The translations under genes were made by a program, and so were the position numbers. Below, one piece after another: positions 1 through 10,200 of a stretch of 14,690 nt of DNA; positions within the stretch are counted from its first letter, which is position 1; each line of letters starts with the position of its first letter. The stretch is from assembly GCA_003024985.2 (NCBI GenBank), contig PXIH01S0068022.1. One strand, given 5' to 3'. This DNA is from Euperipatoides rowelli (lineage: Eukaryota; Onychophora; Udeonychophora; Euonychophora; Peripatopsidae). The notes under the pieces are model-generated. The model was not told the origin of the DNA, did not search any database, and saw nothing but the letters and a program-made list of their open reading frames with translations.

Positions 1-304
1 GAGTCTGAACATATAAGAAGCTGGACATGTATCTCTTTAGGAGGTCCATGTACAGGGTTGTTATATTATCAATTTAAAAATATCATTTTTCAATTTATTA
101 CAATAAATACAATATGAGACATTTGGTGGTAAAGTCACTGGATATGGATTTTTTTTTTAACAAAACAGGTATTATCAAAGAGTACATGGAATAATTTGTA
201 ATGAAATCCCTAATTAAAATTGATAAAAACTTAATAAATTAATTTTGAAGGAAATAAAATATTTTTAGGAAATGTACGCTAGTATACGTCTCTGGAGTAC
301 TAGG

Positions 305-645
305 TAGCATATCAGTAGGTATGATACAGGCAATTCTGGAACACTTCCAGTTTCCGGTTTGTCACTTCTGGTACTAAAATGTCCTTAAACATTTAAGAAA
401 CAGGAACCGGATGTCAGCCATCTTGGATTTTGCAATGCATTATGGATGAACATATATATGATAATGCATCATAATATGATGTCATTTCCGGTAAAACGAC
501 CTTAGACCTATAAGAAACAGGAACCAGAAGTCAGCCATCTTGGATTTTTTCTAAAACAGAATTGACCTTTGACCCGGAACCGGAAGTGACCAAACCAAAA
601 ACCAGAAGTATTCCAGAACTGCTCTTTTATATCTACTCATGTCAT
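305..645. mobile_element. MITE-like element with inverted termini and an internal direct duplication
   Basis: The core inverted repeats are at 330-376 and 576-622. The left end begins GCAATTCTGGAACACTTC. The complement of the right end begins GCAGTTCTGGAATACTTC, and both continue into a GTCACTTC-CGGT block. Weaker inverted similarity extends outward to about 305 and 645 (ATCAGTAGGTAT against ATGAGTAGATAT). Inside, about 70 bp is duplicated with a 120-bp period (361-432 and 481-550), including TAAGAAACAGGAACC and GTCAGCCATCTTGGATTTT. No coding capacity and no clean target duplication were found, so the family is unassigned. Confidence 0.7.
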
Positions 646-1442
646 TTTGATGTAATCAAGTATGTCTCTGTAGTTGAAAGAGTTAAACATTCTTTGGCAG
701 TTATAGAATTACTACACATAACCTAATCGGATAAGGTAAGATTTCATCAAAAGAAAAATATAAAATAGACGTATCATGGTCAAAAATAAATAATTAAAAA
801 TGACTTAGGCATCATTCCCAATTTTGGGTTTAGCAAATTTTCTTGGGTAAACATTTGCTCGTCAAACATACTATGGTTGTTTGTTAATTATAACCTATTG
901 TGACCATATGTGACAGACTAAACTTGACTCTCAATTATTAGGGCCAAGGTTAGAACTGTTACAAAGTAGTCAACCATTTAAAATTCCACAAGCATTTATA
1001 TTTTGGAGAACAATTTTTAAAATATCCTGGACTTTGAAAGAAAGTCGCTTACATGGTATTGAGAGAGAGCTGAAATAAAATATGGTAAATGGTAATAAAA
1101 CCCATAAAATAAAAATGAATAATTTCATTATTGGAAAAATTTGAAACTAAGTTATCTAATGAATGCAACTTTTGTATGTTATTTAAATGATTTTAAATTT
1201 CAGCTTTTTTTTAAATATCAGCAGAGCTCATTTTAAAGATTTAACCCCTTAGTTTCGGTCGACCGATATTTCGATGATTATGATATCTGACACTTTGTAG
1301 GATGGCACCTTTATTGGTCAAAGCCAGATATTTTCTTTAATCTTTTATTTTTTTTTAAGAAATATTTTAGTTACATAATTGTTTCATTTTAAAGTATTGA
1401 AAATGATAATAAATGTATAGAAATATAATAGCTTTTTAAAAT

Positions 1443-2262
1443 CTAACTAACAAATAAGCTTGTTACACAAGCATCAAAATTTTCTAAAAATAGTTCATAG
1501 ATGGCACTGTTGCTGGCTTTGGAACATAGCTTCGAATAAGCCCGTTACAAGGGCATCAAACATTTTTAAGCCCGTTACAGGGGCATCACTCTCTCATAAG
1601 AGTTATGATTCTTAATCCTTAGTTCCCAAACCGATAAGCTTGTTACATTAGTTTCTAAAAAGAGTTCATAGATGGCACTGTTACTGGCTTTGGAACATGG
1701 CTTCAAATAAGTCCGTTACACGAGCATCAAATATTTTTAAGCCAATGACATGGGCATCATTCACTCTCTCTCTCATAAGAGTTATGATTCATAATCCTTA
1801 GTTCCCGAACCGATAAGCCTGTTACATTAGTTTCTAAAAATAGTTAATAGATGGCACTGTAACTGGCTTTGGAACACAGCTTCAAATAAGCCTGTTACAC
1901 GAGCATCAAACATTTTTAAGCCCGTGACATGGGTATCATTCACTCTATCGCTCTCATATAAGAGTTATGATTCTTAATCCTTAGTTCCCGAACCGATAAG
2001 CCTGTTACATTAGTTTCTAAAAATAGTTAATAGATGGCACTGTTACTGGCTTTGGAACACGGCTTTGAATAAGCCCCTTACACGAGCAACAAATATTATT
2101 AAGCCCGTGACATGGGTATCATTCACTCTCTCTCTCTCTCATATAAGAGTTATGATTCTTAATCCTTAGTTCCCGAACCGATAAGCCTGTTACATTAGTT
2201 TCTAAAAATAGTTTATAGATGGCGCTGTTATTGGCTTCGGAAAATACTGGCTTTGGAACACA
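1443..2262. repeat. Tandem satellite, about 180-185 bp unit, roughly 4.5 copies
   Basis: The phase marker CCGATAAGC (CAAATAAGC in the first copy) occurs at 1451, 1631, 1810, 1993 and 2178, giving periods of 180, 179, 183 and 185. Each unit contains ATAGATGGCACTGT, CTGGCTTTGGAACA, two or three GCCCGTTACA-type motifs, a CT run and AAGAGTTATGATTC. The last copy is truncated after a partly repeated CTGGCTTTGGAACA. The growing period comes mainly from a lengthening CT run. The repeats have no exon or ORF of note. Confidence 0.9.
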
Positions 2263-2689
2263 CTCTTTCCAACTAATATATAGGATTTTATAGGATTGTC
2301 AACCAACCTCGTTATTGTATTGTTTCAATTTGCCATGATAACAAAGTGGCCTAAATAGATTGCACACAAATAAAGAAATACAAAAGTTTGTAGACAACTG
2401 GATCTGTGACAAGGATTCCGATGATTCAAAACATCATGCTTACATTTGCACTTCACACTTTTTTTTTTTTTTTGCATTTTTTATGCTGATATGTAGACTG
2501 TGTTTTTATAAACAAAACTTAAAATATACTGTAACATTTTGTAGACCATTTCTAAATATACCTTTCTATTGGTATATAATATTACATATTTAGGCCTACA
2601 TAAAATTTAGTACTTTTATAAGACATTAACAAAATAGGTTAAAATTAATTAAATAGTGGGATAATGGGCACACAACTAACATTTTTGTT

Positions 2690-2890
2690 AGATGGGAAGA
2701 GATTAAAAGCCTTAAAAACTAACAGCTTCCAGTGGGTCTGCCGTTGAAGCTAATTTGGGTGGGGCATACAGTACCCCACAAACCCCCATCTGATAAAATT
2801 CACGCTGTAATGTACAAACCGCCACCCCCTCCCCATACGCACACTCACCAGCTGTCACTGCCACAGATCTACTTTTTACTAGGGACCCAT
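2690..2890. other. GC-richer unassigned patch with short inverted repeats
   Basis: This patch stands out from the surrounding AT-rich intron. It contains GTGGGG and CCCCAC around a 9-nt spacer, and AGATGGG (2690-2696) with CCCATCT (2785-2791). Neither strand gives the Epac sequence expected next, and splice sites with a coding frame between them were not found. It may be an old repeat. Confidence 0.3.
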
Positions 2891-3102
2891 TTTAATCAAA
2901 TGTGGTGAGGGGCCTTTTTAACCAGTTGAACACTGAATTGGTGTTTAGTTTTATCACAATTTATTATACTCTATTCAAAAATTATGTAACAAATTTATTA
3001 TACTCAATCATAGTGTTGTATAAACTATGGGCACAACCCTTGGAAGTAAGGTGCCTTATAAAACAAAAAATTATTATACATTTAGTCAAAAAATACTAAT
3101 AT

Positions 3103-3774
3103 TAAGGATGGCTGATTAGTTGATTAATCGAACCAGTTAATGGATTAAATCTTTAATCGATTAATTTTTTTATGAATTGATTAATCGGTGATAAATTTTA
3201 ATCGAATTTTAATCGACCAATTAATTTTAAAACTGACTTTTTTTAATTTTGTTTTACTAGAACAATATTTCAAATTTTATTACTTTTATTGGCTGGGAAT
3301 ATTATTGTAAGGGTCTTTAGAGATACACAATTGTTTTAAAATATTGCAAATATTATTAATATATTTTAAATGTAAATTATGGTATAATTTGCAATATTAA
3401 AAGCTTAGAATTTTTTTTTTAAAAGTAGGCTAACATAATGTAGTCCTTAAAAAAATGAATCCATGTAAATTATTTTTAACCCATGTTAAATTATTCTCAC
3501 TAAACTTTTATAGCCTATTTAATTTGTTATCTTTAGTTCAATATTTCATGTTTATTTGGTTCTTTTCAAACTATTAATAATGACAAACTTTGCCCAATTA
3601 ATTAACTATAACAAAATTTATGGATTACTTATTCAAAAATTAGAAGGGCTAAAATGGCATATCAAAAAAAAAAATGTTTTAACAAGGGGGAAAATTGATC
3701 GATTATTGATCGATTAATCGAATAAATGTTTAATCGATTAATCAGTTAAAAATTTTAATCGACTCCCACCCTTA
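3103..3774. mobile_element. Non-autonomous hAT-like element, 672 bp
   Basis: The element is flanked by perfect 8-bp duplications ACTAATAT (3095-3102 and 3775-3782), the size made by hAT transposases. Its ends are TAAGGATGG at the left and, on the complement, TAAGGGTGGG at the right. Both subterminal zones are packed with ATCGATTAAT-type words (3113-3220 and 3690-3762), and the middle is plain AT-rich sequence without a transposase. A second copy of ACTAATATGTA beginning at 3789 weakens the target-site argument slightly. Confidence 0.75.
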
Positions 3775-4129
3775 ACTAATATGTATAAACTAATATGTAC
3801 ACTATGTCTATTTACATGGACTATAATAACCAATTATGCATAGTAGCACAATAAAAACTCCATATGAATAATTGAAGTAAAACATTTAAAAAAAAAGAGG
3901 CAGCAAGGAGATAGGAACTGAGGTTTGTCTGTAAGCATTACGGGCATTTAGGTTAAGAAATAAATCACTTTCCAAGACATTTTTTATGTTTACTTATTCA
4001 TTTTTGAAGAAATAAATATAACCCCTAAATAGTATGGGTCTGAAATGGCTGAAATAATCTATGCATAAGTAAATAAAATGCATAAATTCACAAAATTAAG
4101 AAAGAAAAGAAAATTTAAAAATAAATTAC

Positions 4130-4208
4130 CCTTAATATTCTATTGAAGTCTTCTTTATCCACCCTAAGAAAGTGACAGTTATCTTCTCGTAGGACAATAG
4201 TAGCCGCT
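4130..4208 (-). CDS. Epac: Epac exon: end of the phosphate-binding cassette and hinge helix
   Basis: The first base completes an AGA arginine codon, followed by [20 protein letters not shown] and FNRILR. The split arginine is equivalent to Arg414 of Epac2 (Arg279 of Epac1), which contacts the cAMP phosphate. The phenylalanine of FNRIL is equivalent to Phe435 in the hinge that swings on cAMP binding. The acceptor is TTTTTCTAG before 4208. A second AG two bases downstream would break the frame. The donor is AAGG/GTAATT at 4129-4128, and the exon ends in phase 0. The next exon, expected to begin with a DVEANT-like sequence, was not found in the remaining 4.1 kb. Confidence 0.94.
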
Positions 4209-7200
4209 CTAGAAAAATAAAAGTTGCATCTATGTATCAATAAATAATTGAAACAAAAATCAAAGTAATCAACTGACAGGAACTCACACTCATGTCATGG
4301 TTATCTAACATTTTTAAACACGCATTCTGACATGGTTTGAAGTCAGGATATAGCTAGGTTATAGCCCGACAAATAAATTTATTTCTTAAATAATAAAAAG
4401 GGACAATTGGACTGGCCAATTGCATTCTTATTATTCTTTTAGAGAAAACACAAATATGCAGAGAACAGATCCATAACATTCAAAATATTGCAAATTTGTT
4501 AATGTAAAGATGACATATGAGATAAAATGTAGCCTGTATTAAGCCTTAGTTAGGATCCATAAGCTCCAAGATGGTGCATTACTCAAGGATTGGTTCACCT
4601 ATAAGCACCTTTCCAAGAAGGAATTGATTTTCAAGAAGAGTGGCTTATATCAAAATTCTTTTAGGGTGGTACCCACTGATCCAAGAAAATGGAACTCATT
4701 TCTTATAAAATAACCCTGTAAGTTCTTGGATAAACTAACAGCTGGAACTAAAATAAAATAATACTATCTAACAAAATGACTTACAAAGTTATATTGGAAC
4801 ACATTAAAAATGTATCTTAAATAAAAGAATTAATACTACTAAGGAGTTATAGGAGGTTGAGTTCTACAGTATGGAGAACTCTATATCAGTAATCTTAAGA
4901 GTAGATATAGCTTTCAGCCTACTTTACACACATGAAACCTAAAGATAATGGATAAGAAAACAATAGAATCTAAAAAAAATTATATTGATAAATGATATTA
5001 ATAAAAATGGTAACAAATTATGTGATGTGAGTGATATTAATAAAATATGTTTGGAATTCAAAACTTCGGAAAATATGGTACTCACATAATATACCAAGGA
5101 TTTTATTAAAAATTAAAAAAAAATGGTAATTATAGCTTTTGACAAAAAATGAATTTATGGGCACTTTTACTCTTTTAATGGTAAAATCTATATTGTGAGC
5201 TACAGATATAGCTTGAGCCGCACTTTTGTTATTTGCATACTTTTGCAACAAGAGTATGGGGAAAAAATTTCATAGCAAACATGAATTTCTTAACTAAGAA
5301 AAGAAACTATGATTGATGGACATAAAAATTATCAAAAAAAAAATATTGGTAAAACTATTCTAAAACTAAATATTAACATTGCTCTCTCCACCTCACAAAC
5401 AAACAAAAAAAAAACCTATATTGATTCGTTTATTCGTGTTAGTGAAATTTGAAGTAGATATCCTAAATAAAGCATCTTGAAGAAAAGCTGCAGAAAAAGG
5501 AAAGTCCTTGTTAGGATTCAGCTGGTAGAAGTTAAACAGCTAATGTTCAGTGTTGAATAATATTAAAAGGATAACAGGGCTTTGTACTTCAGATTTTAAG
5601 ATGATGTTAAGGTGTATGTTATGGCTGAATAGTTTGTGGACAAAAAATCTTTCTACTTTTATTATAACTAACTAGGTGCATAGATAAAAATTAGGATCCC
5701 AATATATTTTTTCTTTCATAGTGGGTTAGTAAGAAATATTTATTTTAGCTATTAACCCTAGAGAGCCCGCTTGAAAATATTGAACTTAAGTGCCCGCTTC
5801 GGTCTCAGAGACCGTGAGCGGGCACTCTAGGGTTAATGCTCATCATTAGAGGTTTACTTGAAGTTTGTTCATTCCCATCATTAGCTTGGTTTGCTTATTG
5901 TTTTAAAATTATTTTTATGATCTGCTCGTAGAGTTCTGGCATCTCTTCTTAAATCATCCGTATAGTTGTAGTTGAATTTCTGATAAAAGTTCTAAGTTTT
6001 ACTTAATATCTTTCTTGAATGGTTACAGGACAAATCCAAAGGAACTGCCTATCTTACATTGGTCAGGTTCAGAAGTCAGGCTACTTCCAGATCCAGCAGA
6101 GAATTCTGAAGTGTTCTTAATTTACATAAATTAATGGATTTGGAGAATTTTACTTGTTAAAATAGATCACATTGGTCAAGTAATGTGTTGGGTCTAGAAG
6201 AAGAAATCAAAACAAACAACTTTCAGGTGATCCAGTCATGTTGAAGACAAACAAATTTTCTATTGTAAGAGTAATTATTTACTCAGCAGGAGTCCTAGCT
6301 TTGTACAAAAAGACTGAGTTGTTTATGCAGAAATCTAAAAATGTTTTAGGTGTTAAATAGCTATATAACCACATACATAACAACAAGTATGAAATTTTAA
6401 GAATGCTGTTTGTGTTATGTAATGTGCCATATTATTGTAGCTTATGTGTGTCATGAAAAATGTCTTCGGGCATTTAATTAATAAAACTTGTATAGTTTAT
6501 TTGGTGATATCATAAAGACTAGTGAATCACTTGAACAACAGAAAACTGATTTAAAGGAATTTTTTTTCTGTATTACAAAAACAGGTTTAACCCTAAACAA
6601 AGAGAAATGTAATTAATTTCTGTGTAACAAAAATGAGAGCACTAGTACACTTAATAACTAGTAATGGGGTCAAAGCAGATCCAAATAAAACTGAGTCAAT
6701 TACAAGGTACCCAGTCTCTCCGTCTATAAAGGATTACAAAGATTTTGTGGAATGGAGGGTTACTACTGGCGTTTCATTCCTCATTTTGCCACAATAGCAA
6801 AACTTTGGTGGACAAATCTTTTGAAAAAAGGAGTTTAAAATTTATTTGGTCAAATAAATGTACTGAAAGTTTTGAACTGCTAACAAATAAAAATTATTTA
6901 AAAAAACAATTTTAGCATAATCCAGAATATTCTAAACCATTTGAACTAACTACAGATGCAAACAAAGTCGGAATAGGAGCAATCTTATTTCAAACAAATA
7001 CAGAAAAATTCAGTTATTGCTAATATAAGCCATTCCTTAATGACACAGAGAAAACGTAGAGTACTTCTGAAAAAGAATGTCTGAGTATGCTATTCTGAAT
7101 ATAATAGGCCATACCTTGAGGAATGAAATCCACTGTATAGTAACTGACCAATATGCTCTATGTTGGTTGCAGTCCATCAAAGATCCACATGGTAGGTTAG

Positions 7201-10200
7201 AAAGAGGGAGTAAAAGACTCCAAAGTCTTATTATGAAGTTAAGCACCAGCCAGATAAACAAAATAAATTGGTTGATGCTTTATCTCAGTCACATAGAATT
7301 ATTTATCAGGATGATGAAAAATAATTACTAGTATAATGAGAATTTGCTATATACAGTAAAATTCAAAATAGGCATTGTGAACTATTATTTTGACTGTATA
7401 CAGAGAGATATAAAGGATAAAAAATGAAAAATGTTTAGTATTTTCTTCTTGTTGTTTTTATGTCAATAATACTTTTGAAAAATTTTTGCTATTTACCTTG
7501 GTGCATCGTTAACGAGGGCCAATTTTCCAAAATCATCTCCTTCATGCAATGTACAAACGACTCCCTAAAGTAAAAATAACAGACTTTATTACTAATTCTT
7601 TATGATTTTTTAAAGAAAAATTAAGCACAATATACTTAATATTCAAATTTATTTTATATATTTGAGTGACAAGGACAGAAATATCAGTTAGTATGCCTTA
7701 AACAAAGAAATAAGAGGGGTTGCCTTATTCCTAATTTAGCTTGGGCTTACTAAGTCAAATTTAATATTTATTTTTCTAACCTTCAAAATGCATAATATTG
7801 CCCTAGTTTGGAGATTTTCAGAATTTTTGTTTTCTGCCTAGATAAGGGTTTTATGTCATACTACACAAGTCTAACTAGAATTGATTTCTTTAGTGTTGGG
7901 GCAGTTAATTTGATTTATTTATTATTTGAATTAAAGTGTATTATCAAAGCAATTAGCAACTTTGTCTATTTAGTTTTATTTTGCCAAAACAAATGTGTGT
8001 TTAATTCATTAACTTTTCATTTAAAAATGTGTGAAAATCTAAGTTTTATGCAATGTTAGATAAGGCTGATTACATCATCTATTACATCATCTTAAACACA
8101 AATCAAAGCAGACACCTGGTGTTTGTTTTGACTTGTGTTTAAAGTATTTTATGATTGCCTATTTCAACTTCATTGATTTATGTGTATTTTTATTAAAAAA
8201 AATGCTCATTTAATTAATCAATTTATTATATTCTGACTAAAAATGCAACAAAATTCGACTTTTATAACAATATTTATCAGAATATAAAAGTTTGATGTGA
8301 TGTCACGTCTATATTTTGGCCAGAGAAGTCTCACATGGATTCCAGTTAAGTGGTTGTCAAAAGTGGTATTTACGTATTATCATCACATTCATTATTATCA
8401 TGCTGAGCTGCTCAAAACTTATATTTTTCTGATAAACATTTTTAGCTTTCTCCTTAAATATGGTATTTATAAACAATTCTACCTTTCAGGTGTAATGTCT
8501 CCTATAATTTGCCATGTTAAAAATTGCACAAGTTCTCGGAAAAACATGTATTCAAATTTTTTCATTACTAAAGATTTGGCTTTTATTGATTGATTTGTAA
8601 ATCTAATTTGTTCGCAAAATTGTTGTGGATCTAAACAGAGTAGCCTACTATAGCCTGGTTTTCAATTTCCTTCAGACTAGCAGATCTCTCACTCTAAAAT
8701 AATAATAAAATGTACATACCATATCATTTCATGAATCACTTTTCACTATTTTATAATAAATATGTAACATTTCAATCTTACACGAACCAAATCAGATTGT
8801 GTAGATCAGTTCACTAGTGCTTATTTTATTTTTTATTTTTTAAATCTGTCATTTTTGACGTGCTTTTAATCTAGTATAAATATAAAAAGCTCTTATGATT
8901 TCATCTACATGATATGAAGATGAGTTTTTACTAGGTTACATCCAAATGGCAAACATACAATATACATGTTACATTATTCTAACATTTATTCAATGCTTTA
9001 GTTTTTTATCACCTGTTCAAATTTTTTATTATTCATGTAATTAGAGAAAATGTATAATAATAGCCTAAACATAATAATTATTTTGGAAAATTAATAAGGA
9101 CAGTGAATACTTAGTTAAATACAACATATATAATTCCCTTGGTATTGGTGAAGTATAAACAATCATAATCTAATGGAAACATGTACTGTACATTCTATTA
9201 TGAATTACAATAAATTATTAGTGGTGTTTTTCTTTATGATGTTTTTAATTTAATTTAACCTGTCAAATATTCTATTATGAATTCTATCAAATTATTAGAG
9301 ATGTTTTACTTTTCTAATGTTTATAATTTAACCTTCAAATATTCTACTATGAATTACAATAAATTATTAATGTTTTTGTTTTTTTACTTTCCCAAGGGTT
9401 TTAATTAAACCAGTAAAACATTCTACTATGAATGTGTTTTACTTTTCCCTATTTCAAGGTCTATTGCATCAAATATGTCACTACCTCCTCTAATTTACAA
9501 CCTACTGTCATATATCAAAATGTTAGTTTTGGGCAATTGGAAATAATTTAATCAATTACTAACCTTGCCATATATTACTACATTTACTGAGCCTTTGAGT
9601 ATGATATACCAGGATTTTCCTTCATCCCCTTGATTAAATACTGAAAAAAAAGAAGGGGGGGGGGATTTAATGTATAATGATATTTTATATTATTATAAAA
9701 GGCATATAACAATTAGGTTTTCTTGAATTAAAAACAAATGTCCATTTTGCTATTACATCAAAAATAATTTTATAATTCTGTTTCACAAACCTTCAACTGC
9801 AAAATTAATAATCATTTTGTCTCTTTAACCTCCCTCACCCACAGACACAATGCTATTCATATAATTAGATATGAATCATATCTAATATAATTAAAATAAT
9901 GATTTTCCAAAAGCATTAACAAAGCAAAACAAGCTATTGATTTACGATTATGAATTACAAATTTTAAAAAAAATTATGACATTGAATAAGGCAATTAAAA
10001 AGAATAAAAATTCACCAAAATATTAAAAAGTTATTTCAAATGATTATTCTACAAAGTGTGTGTGTGTTAATGGGAAGGGAAAAGTGACGCAAACTTTATT
10101 ATTTATAATCTATTTGGCATGATTCTACTTTACGGTTCCGGGATCCAAAATAGCCACCGCTTATGAAACTTACCATACATTTTTGTTCTATTGATGAAGG

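Larger units (their letters stand above)
1..4129. other. Intron (partial) downstream of the last visible Epac exon, with three repeat blocks
   Basis: No exon could be recognised here on either strand. The stretch holds the inverted-repeat element near 305-645, the satellite at 1443-2262, a GC-richer patch at 2690-2890 and the hAT-like element at 3103-3774. The rest (1-300, 650-1440, 2270-2690, 2890-3100, 3785-4129) is AT-rich sequence in which I see only homopolymer runs. Confidence 0.8.
4209..7496. other. Epac intron, 3288 nt, holding a piggyBac-like MITE and a Gypsy pol remnant
   Basis: This intron splits the arginine codon of the phosphate-binding cassette. Apart from the two elements annotated separately, 4209-5750, 5840-6020 and 7335-7496 show only AT-rich sequence with poly-A and poly-T runs, and no recognisable gene. 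Confidence 0.85.
7565..9563. other. Epac intron, 1999 nt
   Basis: No exon was recognised in this intron. It holds a 51-bp palindrome with an adjoining 12-bp duplication (8069-8142), an 11-bp inverted repeat pair (8226-8236 and 8277-8287, TTATATTCTGA) and the tandem repeat at 9190-9450. The 98-codon open stretch at 8297-8593 resembles no family I know and looks like chance in AT-rich DNA. Confidence 0.8.

Noticed and set aside
1443-2262. Regularly spaced repeats as a possible CRISPR array
   Set aside because: The whole unit of about 180 bp repeats, with no unique spacers, and the context is a eukaryotic intron.
2690-2890. Next Epac exon
   Set aside because: No reading frame on the minus strand gives the expected DVEANT-like continuation, and no matching splice sites were found.
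2360-3099. Two short plus-strand open stretches (2360-2593 and 2902-3099)
   Set aside because: Both are low-complexity, T- and A-rich sequence without domain, signal or neighbours supporting a gene.
4206-4208. Alternative acceptor two bases downstream in the AGAG at the start of the hinge exon
   Set aside because: It would shift the frame; the first AG restores the arginine codon conserved in the family.
7037-7261. 74-codon minus-strand open stretch
   Set aside because: It is the antisense shadow of the RNase H part of the Gypsy remnant on the plus strand.
8092-8142. MicroRNA precursor
   Set aside because: The one-base spacer leaves no proper loop and the stem is too short for a usual precursor.
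8297-8593. 98-codon open stretch on the plus strand
   Set aside because: It has no recognisable domain, a composition expected from AT-rich noncoding DNA, and lies inside an Epac intron.
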